Shown piece after piece: positions 1-10,460 of a DNA stretch of 41,608 bases; position 1 is the stretch's first letter; each line of letters starts with the position of its first letter. The position numbers and the translations under genes were made by a program. The notes beneath the pieces are model-generated. The model saw nothing but the letters and a program-made list of their open reading frames with translations. It was not told where the DNA came from and ran no database searches. Origin of the DNA: Gnetum montanum (Eukaryota; Streptophyta; Gnetopsida; Gnetales; Gnetaceae); contig MNCI01003091.1 in NCBI GenBank assembly GCA_015680685.1, forward strand, positions 1 through 41,608, written 5' to 3'.

Positions 1-1047
1 AGTTATCATGAAACATGGTTGTACTAAGATCCTTGTAGATATAACAAAAAATAGGAGTAAGAGTAATCAAAAGGGTACTCAAAAATCCAATGCTGTTCTA
101 GGGGGTTCCACTAGAAAGACATGCACCCATGCCTTAAGGTTGGCGGCTTCTCTAAATTTAGTAGAGAAAAAAAAAGAAAAAAAACAACAAACAAAGGAAG
201 TGCCACAAAACAAAAATCACTCCTCCCTTGAACAAAATGACAAGTGATCGTACGCCTTGTTGTTCTGGTACTCTCATAGTCGCTCATCATGAGATGAAAC
301 AATGCGGTGTCACTGATCAAAGGAATGGACTTGGTCCTAATCTTGGAACAATGGCTTAATGACACATTAATCATGCTTTACACATAGGATTCATTATGCC
401 CTAGGTCAATTACCTCATGTTCCAATCTCTACAATCCCTTCTATACCCCATCTCATCTTGTTGTCCATGTAATTGTAGCTCATATCTTGTATAGCGTAGA
501 ATTCTTACCTCATCTCGGTGATATTTACATGTGTGTGTTTTGTGCAACCAGTGTGGATTACATTTAACCCTTCGAGTGCCCATGAACACTTTTAAGGGTG
601 GTTACACAAGGGCATTATAGGTTGGAACCTGCTTTGGGGAGGATCCACTTGCATAATTTTTGTAATTTACACTCATAACACATCTTCTGCACACCATCTA
701 TTACCCTTAGCATATTGCCAACAATTTTCTTTCCCTTATTACTATCCCTCCGATTCAACATTCTTTTGAACCATCACATAGCCTTTTTCTCCCATTCGAG
801 ATCCTTATTGATAAATACCATACCATCATAATTTCCGTGCCTTTAGAACTAGTTGAATTACCCTGGAACCCTTTAAAAATAATCCAGATGTCCTTAGTTT
901 ACATCATTTAATTTCAAAGAAATATTAAAAATTCGGTACATTCTCTAAGTGTCCTAACTTCGATGAAAATATATATACATGACCCCCCTGTGCTAATCAA
1001 CATCATTTGCAACTGTTCACGTAGGATAAGTTTTTCAAATTCCTCTC

Positions 1048-2028
1048 TGATGAGTGGCGAGGTATCCCTACACTCAACCATATGAATACAAGTGTTACAC
1101 GCATGATCCGGTTGAACTCCGCAGATGAACTAGTTGTGGCATCTAGATAGTTAGCCTTAGGTCACAATTCACTATCTTCCCACCTGGACTAGTTTTAACT
1201 TTATCATGTATGGTTTAGTCCAGAGTGAGGTGTATGATGTTGTTTCTAACCTAATGCTACTCCTGAAGATGGTGGAAGATAATATTAACTAAGCTAAGAA
1301 AGAAAGGGTGAGAGAGAGAATCTAAGCTATCCTAAGTACGATGAGCATCTGTTCCTCAATCATCTGTACACATCTTGGACCTCGTGCATGACTACTACTG
1401 GGATTACCAAGCGCAGATCCTAGGTACGCTACTAGGTTACCAAGTAGTCACACTTAAATGCTCATGATCAAATTGTACTCATTCTGCGTTAACAAGAGTT
1501 TAAGGGTGAGAGAGATTAACTAAGAAAGCAGTAAATGATAATTAAAAAATAATTAAACTAAGTGAATGCTGCAATGATGAAGTAATCTTGATTTTTATTT
1601 CTGGTCATGTGCATGTCCAAGTACGTCACACTTGAATAAGGATTCCATACAATTACAATCACCACACTGCGGGCATACACTGGGAGGAAAAGGGTTGAGA
1701 GAAAGAAATTAAAAACTTAAATAAGAACTGAAAAACTAACTCCTAGAACAAGGAAAGCTGCCTATTATTTATAGAAATTAAGGCAGGCCGCGATATTGCA
1801 TACGCGATATCGTAGATGCGATATTGTGTACACGATATAATGGATGCGATATCGCGGATGCGATATTGCGTACACGATATCGTGGATGTGATATCGTAGA
1901 TGTGATATTGCGTACACGATATCGTGGATGCGATATCGTGGTTTTTGTGATATCATGGCTACTGTGATATCACAGCTACTGCAATATCATGGCTATGATA
2001 TCACAAATAGCAAATTCATCACTCATCA
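1048..2028 (-). repeat. 3' LTR of element 1
   Basis: A 981-bp LTR read on the minus strand. Its sense start is at 2028 (TGATGAGTGATGAATTTGC) and its sense end at 1048. A TATA-like CTATAAATA lies near 1763-1772, directly downstream of the GATATC array at 1791-1944. The interior-side flank at 2029-2040 reads GTTGTGGGGGTA in sense, the polypurine tract. It is 172 bp longer than its partner LTR, mainly because of the array. Confidence 0.9.
1791..1944. repeat. 14-bp GATATC minisatellite in the LTR promoter
   Basis: Eleven units start exactly every 14 bp (1791, 1805, 1819 ... 1931). The consensus is close to CGATATCGTGGATG; some units read GATATT or GATATA, and some begin TG instead of CG. Four looser units (GTGATATCA type) continue to about 2005. 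The core CGATATCG is its own reverse complement. The array sits just upstream of the LTR TATA box, where enhancer repeats lie in many LTRs. No binding protein can be named from sequence. Confidence 0.9.
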
Positions 2029-2197
2029 TACCCCCACAACTGAATGAAAACTCGTCCTCGAGTTACAGAGAGAACAAGCTCCATTGATTACACAGTGGAT
2101 AGGTATGGGATTATTGACTGACTAGGAATTTATTCATGTCATAGTAGTGAATTAAACAAAATTTGGACATAAACACAAAATACAAAACTTGTGGAAC

Positions 2198-2572
2198 TCA
2201 TGGGGTTCCCGGTAGTGGTGGCTCCTCTATGGGTGCCTTTCCTTTTCTTTGTGCTCTAGGCTTCTGAGATTGATACTGTTGAAGAAGTGCCTAAAGTTTC
2301 TCCTCTTCTATCCATAGATTTTAAGCCGTCCATGCTGATGTTCCAATGTTTGATGGAGTTAGCACTTTCCATGGACATGATAGTTGTGGGAACACTTGAT
2401 TGGCCTTGACATGTCATGCCATAAACAACAATCATTCCTCTTCATAGGCTTGGGCTCTGACCTCTCCACCTTTTTCTTGGATAGATTATGTAGTAGCAGG
2501 AATTCCATGATGGATGTTGAGTGATTGTGCACCTTGAGAAGGTCCTCCTTGTTGTCTTCTTTTAGGGGCCAT
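2198..2572 (-). pseudogene. Shortened extra ORF of element 1
   Basis: This reads as exactly 125 codons in one frame, from ATG (2572-2570) to TGA (2200-2198), with about five in-frame stops. The N-terminus (MAPKRRQQGGPSQG) and the C-terminus (KGKAPIEEPPLPGT) match both ends of the 256-codon ORF at 6724-7491 in element A. The central FW...VDFS...LP segment is missing, and the reading frame is kept across the deletion. It lies just upstream (in element sense) of the polypurine tract, in the env position, but it has no signal peptide or membrane segment. Function unknown. Confidence 0.7.
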
Positions 2573-3720
2573 CTATAATCACACAAAGATCAATTGTTAG
2601 TAAGGTTATTGAAAAAAAAGTTTCACAAAATGTAATCCATACCAGTTTCACAAAACACACACATGTAGATACCATCAAAATGAGGTAAGAATTCTACGTT
2701 ACATATGACACAAGCTACAATTACAAAAATAGTGAGACAAGAAGAACTATAGAAGGGATAGTACAGATTGGGACATGAGGTAACTGACCCAGTGCACAGT
2801 GAATCCTACATGTAAAACATGATTAAGGTGTCATTAACCCATTGTTCCAAGATCAGGACCAAGTCCATTCCTCTAATCAATGGCATCACATTGTTTCATC
2901 CCATGATGAGCAACTATGAGAGTCCCATAACAACAAGGCATACAATCACTTGGCATTTTATTTAAGGGAGGAGTGATTTTTGTTTTGTAGAACTTTTCTT
3001 TTTGTTTTCTTTTTCTTCTTTCTCTTTTTTTTCGATCGCTGAATCTAGAGAAGCTACCAACCTTCAGGCATGGGTGCATGTCTTTCCAATGGGACCCCCT
3101 AGAATAGCATTGGATTTTTGAGTGCCCTTTTGATTACTCTTACTCCCATTTTTTGTTAGATCTACAAGGATCTTAGTACAAGCATGTTACATGATAACTC
3201 TCACAGGCATTACCAAAGAGAATCTCCAAGTCCCCTTGATGTCACACCCTAATCATTTCCTCTTGGTCCATCCTTCTTCATTCTGGGTACAATGAACACA
3301 AAATTAATTTTAAGTTTCAAGAATGTCAAGAATATCAATGTACCCTCAAACAGAACCTCTTATTTGTAGAGTGGATGAGTGGGTGTAATAGGCTTACTAT
3401 CCAAATAATTGATAGTTCGAGACTCAATAACATAGAACACACCTCAACCAATGATCCACATGAGTGTTTTATTCATGGATAAGATTACTTACAAAAATGA
3501 AAAAAAGATAAAACAAGAAATTTGAAAATTTTGAAAAATGAAAAACTAGAAAAAAAAAGTTGTAAAATTAAAGAAAATAAAAAGTGGTTATTAATCCTGC
3601 TTGTAAATAGAATGGGGGATATCCATCATAACTAAATGTTTAGGGATGGCAAGGGTTAATAAATGGAATATGAGGATCCTTGCATGTTAGAAATATTGGA
3701 ACTCGGTCATACTTACCCCA
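2573..3720 (-). other. Non-coding 3' region of element 1
   Basis: No ORF here is supported. Positions 2690-3200 are an inverted homologue of 1-500. About 1.1 kb present in element A (540-1047 plus 6299-6690) is absent near 2640-2690, so element 1 is internally deleted. The sense sequence TTACTAAC followed about 20 nt later by TATAG and the ATG at 2572 matches the same arrangement before 6724. Confidence 0.6.
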
Positions 3721-5343
3721 TCAGGGTTCACACACTTGATTATAGTAAGCATAGTAGGGAAATTTGTAAGATTTGGTTCTTAGGTAAAGAGTTGACCCAC
3801 TATGATGTTTGGGACCGTAAGATGGTATGCAAGGATTTGTACATTGCCCTCCATGCTTGTGTTCATTAGGCTGTATGGTTGTTGGAATGTTGGTTGGTGG
3901 CCCTGATGAAGTAACATGAGGTGTTGGGTTCGAAGATAAGGGTGCATCATAGTGTTGGACTCGTGCCAAGTTGGATGATGCAGTGGCCTTGGAATTGTGT
4001 TTTTCCTTCCTATGGTCATGTTTAAAGAAGGGACACTTTTGATGTTGAGAAGGCCTCTCACTGCTGTTGGCAGTAGTAGCACAAGTAACATTCGTGGGTT
4101 GTTGTTGTGGTGTAGACACCTTAGGAACAGTTGGTGGTGATGTAGAAGGAGGGAAAGGATGAGAACATTGAAAATTAGAAGAAGTATAAGGTGCACAAGG
4201 AGGTGGTTTTGTTGAGGACATGGGCTGATAGTATTAAGGAGAATGATAATGTGGTGAGATAGAGTATGTTGGCCCAGTTGGAGAAATAGGGTATTGGACT
4301 AGGTAAGCACTTGGATTCGGATGATATGAAGGGTATCTCTAATTTAGGGGTGGCTTCCCCCATGACTGGGATTTTTGCCACTGTGATCAAACACAGTATC
4401 TCTATATGAACTCTAGATGTAACATGTTTTTCCAATGCACATATAAATGTAACAAGATTGGGCATTGGCCCTTGGGGNTCGATCACTGAATCATACAGGA
4501 AAATGTTGCATTCATACGTGTGATTGGCAATTGGGCTCTTATTTTCCTTATCCCTTCTTTCCAATTGTCTACTAAGACTTTTTCTTGCTTCTCGAGTTGT
4601 CAAAACTCTATCTCCAATGATATCAATATATTCTCCACACTTTTGATACGTCCATTACAACATCTTATTAATCTTTGCCTCGACTTCTTCTAATGATTAT
4701 TGTACCAACAAAGATGATTTTTTCTCCTTGTGATAGGTTGATTTCTCCTTTTTATGATCATGGACCTTGGTTAAGTTGACATTTTGGTCCTATTGATGTT
4801 TTTCAACAATCTCCCATCTAGCCATTTCTCCTTCCTCTTTTGCTACCTACTTAATAAGCTCTTGTACTTGATGGGTTCATAGTTTGTATAGTTGACCTTG
4901 GGCATACATTCCTAAGGTCTCTCTTGTTTCATCACAAAGCCCATCAATGATATGGTACATTAGCNTCCAACTGTTATCAATGTTATTCCATGCACAGGCA
5001 TCATAGAAGGCTTGTAAATGCTGATGCAGATCTAAGTCATAGCCTCCTAAAAAATTAGAAAAGTTTTTAAATTGAGCCTGGGTAGACGACTCTCTATACG
5101 ATGCCTACAGGAGATTCGAACAACCTCTTGTATTTGCGTTAGGCTTGTAGTGGCTAGTAGGGGTTCGTCGTCATCGGGTAAGTAACTCTTTCATGCATTA
5201 GGATGATGTTGCTTTCATTTATGTTTATAAGAAATCCCCACCTTGGGTTGCGTACTCCAATCTTCATTGTCATAGAATTCATTGGTTCTCCAATGAATTT
5301 CCTCACTAAGTGTGGCGTTATTATAGTCTTGTAGGAGAGGCAT
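3721..5343 (-). pseudogene. gag: gag relic of element 1
   Basis: Gag would form the element's particle and bind its RNA. The sense start ATG at 5343-5341 opens MPLLQDYNNA and then EIHWRTNEFYDNEDWS, matching the gag starts of B (9469) and C (12981). After several frame changes come a stretch like EPLLATTSLTQI, then FYDACAWNNIDNSW, then IIDGLCDETRETLGMYAQGQLY and a proline-rich C-terminus ending at 3721. About 85 residues of the central gag domain, present in C, are missing exactly at a single N (4965). Another N lies at 4478, inside the stretch where C has its zinc-knuckle-like cysteines. The missing core may be an assembly loss and not a biological deletion. Confidence 0.7.
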
Positions 5344-5464
5344 GGTTGTGAAATTGTGTGTGAATTTATATGTGAATTTTTATAATTATTTCTTTCTAAA
5401 AGATATATCATTAATTTCTATATAGTGATCTTGTATGATATAACTAATCTAGATAACTAGCACC

Positions 5465-5483
5465 GTCCCCAGCAATGATGCCA
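5465..5483 (-). other. Primer binding site of element 1
   Basis: The minus strand reads TGGCATCATTGCTGGGGAC, one base away from the LTR. Plant elements primed by tRNA-Asp use TGGCGCCGTTGCCGGGGA; the differences here are mostly transitions. Confidence 0.8.
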
Positions 5484-5484
5484 A

Positions 5485-6293
5485 TGATGAGTGGCGAGGT
5501 ACCCCTACACTCAACCATACAAATACGAGCATTACACATGCGATCCAGTCGAACTCCGCAAACAAACTAGTTGTGGCATCTAGGCAATTAGCCTTAGGTC
5601 GCAGTTTGCTATCTTCCCACCTAGACTAGTATTAACTTTGCCATGTATGATTTAGTCCAGAGTGAGGTGTATGATGTGGTTTCTAACCTAATGCTACTTC
5701 TAAAGATGGTGGAAGATAATATTAACTAAGCTAAGAGAGAAAGGGTGAGAGAGAGAATCTAAGCTAGCCTAAGTGCAATGAGCATCTATTCCTCGATCAT
5801 CCGTACACATCTTGGACCTCATGCATGACTACTACTGGGATTACCAAGCGCAGATCCTAGGTATGCTACTGGGTTACCAAGTAGTCATACTTAAATGCTT
5901 GTGATCAAGTCGTACTCATTCTGCGTTTAATAGGAGTTTAAGGGTGAGAGAGATTAACTAAGAAAGTAGTAAATGACAATTAAATAAATAATTAACCTAA
6001 GTGAATGTTGTAATGATGAAGTAATCTCAATCTTTATTTCCAGTCATGTGCATGTCCAAGTACGTCACACTTGAATAAGGATGTCGTACAATTACAATCA
6101 CCACACTGTGGGCATACACTGGGAGGAAAAGGATTGAGAGAAAGAAATTAAACACTTAACTAAGAACTAAAAAACTAACTTCTAGAACAAGGAAAGATAC
6201 CTTTTATTTATAGAAATTAAGGTAGGCTACGATATCACGGCTGCTACGATATTATGGTTGTGATATCACAACCAGCAAATTCATAACTCATCA
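5485..6293 (-). repeat. 5' LTR of element 1
   Basis: An 809-bp partner of the LTR at 1048-2028. It has only a few GATATC-type units (about 6228-6270) upstream of the TATA-like CTATAAATA near 6203-6211. Its ends match its partner, and TSD CTCTC follows at 6294. Confidence 0.9.
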
Positions 6294-6401
6294 CTCTCTA
6301 CGACTCATGATTGTGCATCCCTTGCTTTCATATCTTTAACTTGCTCGCTGGTATTCCAATTTTCATTCCGTTTGAACCTACTTGAACCTAGAGTGTTTAG
6401 C

Positions 6402-6418
6402 TTAGTTGTGGGGGAGGG
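6402..6418 (+). promoter_or_regulatory. Internal purine tract of element A
   Basis: TTAGTTGTGGGGGAGGG resembles the polypurine tract beside the LTR of element 1 (GTTGTGGGGGTA), but it lies about 1.3 kb upstream of A's LTR in the compiled sequence. The same motif occurs at 15759-15775 in element C, after gag. It could be a second plus-strand priming site or a conserved RNA element. Confidence 0.4.
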
Positions 6419-6689
6419 TCACATGCTGAATAGTGCATAAATATTTTGAAATTCATCATCACCTGAAGGAAATATTTAAGGGTAATTAGTTGTAAAATTA
6501 AGAATAAAATGTGTCAAAAACAATTTCATTCCCTTAACTATACCAAAAAGTTAAATTTGGAAACCACCTAAGCAAAGAGGACTCAACATTATAATCTTTC
6601 AAGGACATGTTGTTCCAATAATTAACATCACATAGAAATAAAGTAAATCTATTAAGGCAAGTAGTAAGGTATAACCTAACTTTGGTAAC

Positions 6690-6723
6690 AACCTTACTAA
6701 CAATTGGCCCTATGTAATTGTAG
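6690..6723 (+). promoter_or_regulatory. Possible 3' splice site before the extra ORF of A
   Basis: ACCTTACTAACAATTGG contains TACTAAC, a strong branch-point match, and TTGTAG ends directly at the ATG of the 6724 ORF. Element 1 keeps TTACTAAC and TATAG at the same place. This suggests that the ORF is made from a spliced RNA, as retroviral env is. No donor was identified, and the motif could be chance. Confidence 0.4.
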
Positions 6724-7491
6724 ATGGCCTCGAAACGCGGACAACAGGAAGGTCCTGCTCAAGGTGTGATCAAATGACCTAGGAGAGGTGAAGAACAAGT
6801 TCCTACCAAACAACATGCAGAGTAGGAGGAATAATCATTTAGTATCCACCAAGAAGACCCTGCTACTGTACAATCAAGGGAGGTGGAAGGAGGAGCTGCT
6901 GCAGCATCTGAACAGGGATGATATCTCACATTGCCCTAGGATTATGTTTAGACCATCCATGAAAGGTCCATATTCACTATAGTGATCATGGAATTAAACT
7001 TTGGACCTTTCACAAAATTTTCTTTGGAGGCTGTTAGGAATCACCTCAAAGGGTCCCCATTATGGCCTACCCTCTCTTAGAGCGGTGTCTGGTACTTAGG
7101 GGACATGTACAAATTTTGGCATAATAAAGAAGAAGGCACCATGGTTAACAATTGTGGTGTGACTGTTGATTTCTCTATTCAAGCCATTTTGGAAGTAATA
7201 AACCTTCCGAATATAGGGCCAAAGGTTGCTTAGAGCCAAGTAGAAACTTTCAAAACCGAGCAACTTAATAAACTGTTGACAGAGAATAAAAGGGTGGTGG
7301 AAGAAAAAGAGAAGGCTGACTGGGATGCCTCTATGGCACAAGTGCAAACTTACACATATGCCAAGGCACTCAAGGCCTTACAAGAGGAGAAACTCCAGGC
7401 CATACTTCAAGGCCATCAAATGCCAAGACCTTGCGCTCAAGAAAAGGGAAAAGCACCTATGGAGGAGCCACCGCCACCAGGAACTACATGA
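6724..7491 (+). pseudogene. Extra ORF of element A, plant-transposon-protein-like
   Basis: The span is 768 bases, exactly 256 codons in one frame, from ATG (MASKRGQQEGPAQG) to TGA, with about eight in-frame stops and no frameshift. Around residues 85-165 it reads FTKFSLEAVRNHLKGSPLWP, then MYKFWHNKEEGTMVNN, then VTVDFSIQAILEVINLP. That pattern (FY/FW, variable stretch, V.V.FS...I...LP) resembles the domain found in accessory ORFs of plant Ty3/gypsy elements, sometimes called putative plant transposon protein or plant-mobile-domain-like; this is from memory. After it comes a charged, probably coiled-coil stretch (KRVVEEKEKADWD) and a basic, proline-rich tail (KGKAPMEEPPPPGTT). Function unknown. 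Confidence 0.7.
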
Positions 7492-7577
7492 GTTCCACCA
7501 ATTTTGTAGCTGTAGCACATTCTTTGTGTTGTGTCTCAATCTTGTCTTGATTCCACACTACAACATAAACCCATTTT

Positions 7578-8116
7578 TACCATCCAATAATCGTGTACCT
7601 ATCCACTGTGTAATCAATGGAGCTTGTTCTCACTGTAACTTGAGGATGAGTTTTCACTCAGTCATGGGGGTATGATGAGTCACAATTTTGTTCACGGTGA
7701 TATCGTGTCAGCTGTGATATCATGTACATGATATTGCAGCCTGTCTTCTCATCTATAAATAAGACGTAGGTAGTTCCGATAAGCATTAGTCATTTTTAGA
7801 GTTAATTTTAATNCATAGGTAGTTCCGATAAGCATTAGTCATTTTTAGAGTTAATTTTAATTTTAGTTTTCATTTTTTTCNTACCATCCAATAATCGTGT
7901 ACCTATCCACTGTGTAATCAATGGAGCTTGTTCTCACTGTAACTTGAGGATGAGTTTTCACTCAGTCATGGGGGTATGATGAGTCACAATTTTGTTCACG
8001 GTGATATCGTGTCAGCTGTGATATCATGTACATGATATTGCAGCCTGTCTTCTCATCTATAAATAAGACGTAGGTAGTTCCGATAAGCATTAGTCATTTT
8101 TAGAGTTAATTTTAAT
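7578..8116. repeat. Exact duplication joined by single Ns, probable assembly artefact
   Basis: Positions 7578-7812 and 7882-8116 (235 bp) are identical by eye. A third piece (7814-7880) repeats the end of the unit. The pieces are joined by single Ns at 7813 and 7881. They include the polypurine tract and the LTR start (7673 and again 7977). Perfect identity in an otherwise diverged element points to unmerged contig ends, not a real repeat. Confidence 0.8.
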
Positions 8117-8785
8117 TTTAGTTTTCATTTTTTTCTCTCAACCCTTTTCCTCCCAGTGTATGCCCATAGTGTGATGATTGTAATTGTATAGCAATTCGAG
8201 TGTGACGTACTTGGACATGCACATGGCCAAAAATAAAGATCGAGATTACTTCATCATTGCAGCATTCACTTAGTTTAATTAATTATTTACTTAATTGTTA
8301 TTTACTGCTTCCTTAGTTAATCTCTTCTTACCCTAAACTCCTGTTAAATGCAGAATGAGTATGACTTGATTACGAGCATTTAACTGTGACTACTTGGTAG
8401 CCCAGTAGTGTACCTAGGATCTGCACTTGGTAATCTCAGTGGTAGTCTTGCACGAAGTCCAAGATGTGTACAGATAATCAAGGAATGGATGCTCATTGCA
8501 CTTAGGCTAGCTAGATTCTCTCTCACCCTTTCTCTCTTAGCTTAGTCAATATTACTTTCCATTGTCCTCAAGAGTAGCATTAGCATAGAAACACATCATA
8601 CACCTCACTCTGGACTAAACCATATGTGACAAAGCTAATACTAGTCCAGGTGGGAAAATGATGAACTGCGACCTAGGGCTAACTATCTAGATGCCACAAC
8701 TAGTCCATCTACAGAGTTCAAACAGATTGCGCGTGTAACACTCATATTCATATGGTTGAGTGTACGGGTACCTCGCCACTCATCA
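7977..8785 (+). repeat. 3' LTR of element A
   Basis: An 809-bp LTR beginning TGATGAGTC after the tract TCATGGGGGTA and ending CTCATCA. It has three GATATC-type units (about 7994-8045), then TATA (CTATAAATAAG near 8057) and a possible poly(A) signal AATAAA near 8232. The first 140 bases are duplicated at 7673-7812. Confidence 0.9.
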
Positions 8786-9469
8786 CCATCCATATTCAAT
8801 GTTGTAGAAGGCATAGGCATCCTGAAAGGTTTGTAAATGATGTTGCAGATTTGAATTATAGCCTCCTACAAATTTAGGAATGTTGTTCATGTCAAGCTTG
8901 GGTAAACGACTATTTTTGCAATGCCTGCAAGATATCTTAATATCCTCTATGATATGCATTAGGCTCGTAGTGGCCAATATGGGTTCATCATTATCAAACA
9001 AATTGTGAGGAAAATGTCTATTTCTATTTGCTTGATCATGATGATATTGTCTTTGACCTTTCCCATGGGTTTGATTTCGATTGTTAGCTCGATCCTTTAG
9101 TGGAGCCTTATTTCCATACCTACGTTCATCTTTGTCAAAACTAGATGTTGAAGGGAAAGAGGAAGATGAATAACTAGAAGAATTTCCATGGCTTCTATGG
9201 TGTTCTTCAGGGTCCCTGGATTTATCATTTCTAGGTTTCAAGAAGGTCTTAGGCCTTGAGGCCTACCCTAGTCTAGGACTTACATCATCTCTTTCAAGAT
9301 TGTCTACCTTAGGTGAATATAGTCTTTGGGTGTTTTCAGGGTGATCACGATCATAAAAAACCCCTACATAAGGTTGATCACTCCAATATTCTTCATTGTA
9401 TATCTTGTTAGTTCTCCAATGAATGTGTTCGTTATACCATGCATTGTCATTTCTGTGTGGGAGAGACAT
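8786..9469 (-). pseudogene. gag: gag N-terminal part of element B, cut by element A
   Basis: This gag starts at ATG 9469-9467 (MSLPHRNDNAWYNEHIHWRT) and reads 228 codons in one frame to W at 8786-8788, where A's LTR begins. It has one in-frame TAG (9265-9263), where element C has AAG in RPRKASRPR. A Ser- and Arg-rich middle is followed by EPILATTSLMHIIEDI and MNNIPKFVGGYNSNLQHHLQ, the start of the conserved gag domain shared with C and E. The rest of gag must lie beyond A, off-window. Confidence 0.85.
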
Positions 9470-9575
9470 TGTTCTTGGTTTACAGTATGTGTGATCTAAT
9501 ATTTTCTAAAAGATATATTATTAATACCTTTATAGAAATCTTGTATAATATAACCAATCTAGATAACTAGCACCA

Positions 9576-9593
9576 TCCATGGCAATGGTGCCA
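9576..9593 (-). other. Primer binding site of element B
   Basis: The minus strand reads TGGCACCATTGCCATGGA, one base from the LTR at 9595. It is close to the tRNA-Asp-type site of the other family members. Confidence 0.7.
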
Positions 9594-9594
9594 A

Positions 9595-10460
9595 TGATGA
9601 ATGGTGAGCTACCCCTATGCCCAACCATACAAATCACAAGCGTTCACACATGATCCGATTGAATTCCATGGATGGGACTAGTTGTGGTATCTAGATCACT
9701 ATGCTTTAATCATAGTTCACTATCTTCCCACTTGGACTAGTGGTAGCTTTGTCACATATGGTTTAGTCCAAAGTGAGGCATATGATGTTGTTCCTAATTC
9801 TATGCTACTTCTGATAACGATAAAGAGATAAATTAATTAAACTAATGAATAATATAAAGCAATATCTAAACTAGCCTATGGATGATGGGTATCTACACTT
9901 AATCATCTATATACATCTTGGACTTTATGACACCACTTCTGGGATTACCAAGTGTATGTTACTATACACCTCTGGATTACCAAGTATTTACACTTAAATG
10001 CTTGTGATTAAGATGTACACATTCTACTTAATAACAGGAATAGTAAATAGCAATAAATGAAAATTTTTAACTAAAGAAAGTAGTAAATAATTAAAGTAAT
10101 AATAATCTAAGTGGATGTTGCACTGATGGAAGTAATCTTGATCTTTATTTACAGCCATGCAACATGTCCAAGTACATCACACTCGAACAAAGGTACCGTA
10201 TGATTACAAACATCACACTGCAGGAATGCATTAGGAATAATAGACTTTAAAGAGAAGAAGCTGAAAACTAAACTAAAAACTAAACTATCTCTCTGACTAC
10301 TATTGTTCCATTTGAGTACTCAAGCATCATATTTATAGGTGCATCCAGATGAGGTGATGTTGGGTATTCGATATTGCTTATTGGCTCCAATGTTGGGTAT
10401 GTGATGTCGAGGCTCCAACATCATGTATTTAACATCAGGCTACTAAAATATGACTCATCA
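9595..10460 (-). repeat. 5' LTR of element B
   Basis: An 866-bp LTR that starts TGATGAATGG and ends ACTCATCA on the + strand. Its U3 end (10360-10455) has no GATATC array; it has short repeats of TGTTGGGTAT and GGCTCCAA instead. The 3' end of the LTR shares blocks with the LTRs of A, 1, C and E. It abuts the Tat-type pol relic at 10461. Confidence 0.85.

Larger units (their letters stand above)
1048..6293 (-). mobile_element. Complete non-autonomous Athila-like LTR retrotransposon (element 1)
   Basis: A complete element on the minus strand. Its 5' LTR is 5485-6293 and its 3' LTR is 1048-2028. Both begin TGATGAG on the + strand and end CTCATCA. Perfect 5-bp target duplications CTCTC flank it (1043-1047, 6294-6298). 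In element order it has a tRNA-Asp-like primer site, a gag relic, a non-coding block, a short extra ORF and a polypurine tract. The 3.46-kb interior has no protease, RT, RNase H or integrase motif in any frame I could read, so it would have depended on another element's enzymes. The LTRs differ by roughly 15% over the first 165 bases by eye, mostly transitions, so the insertion is old. Confidence 0.9.
1..8785 (+). mobile_element. Athila-like gypsy element A, 3' half, interrupted by element 1
   Basis: This is the 3' half of a + strand LTR retrotransposon whose 5' LTR and gag lie before the window. Positions 1-1047 and 6299-7976 are its internal 3' region, and 7977-8785 is its 3' LTR. Element 1 splits it at a CTCTC duplication (1043-1047 and 6294-6298). 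Positions 1-500 are an inverted copy of about 2690-3200 in element 1, and 541-1000 resembles 16850-17200 in element C, so this non-coding block is shared by the family. Apart from the extra ORF at 6724-7491 I see no coding sequence in it. A abuts the gag of element B at 8786, so A inserted into B; CCATC (8786-8790) is the expected right target copy, and the left one is off-window. Confidence 0.8.

Noticed and set aside
8-374. Short ORFs on both strands at the window start
   Set aside because: They lie in the non-coding 3' block, which recurs inverted at 2690-3200 without codon conservation.
1791-2005. Regularly spaced repeats that could suggest a CRISPR-like array
   Set aside because: Units are 14 bp without unique spacers, lie inside an LTR, and sit in plant DNA.
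3663-3869. 68-codon + strand ORF in element 1
   Set aside because: It lies opposite the gag C-terminal region and has no match to the other copies.
6724-7491. Retroviral-type envelope gene
   Set aside because: It has the env position but no signal peptide, transmembrane segment or cysteine pattern; the central domain resembles plant transposon accessory proteins.
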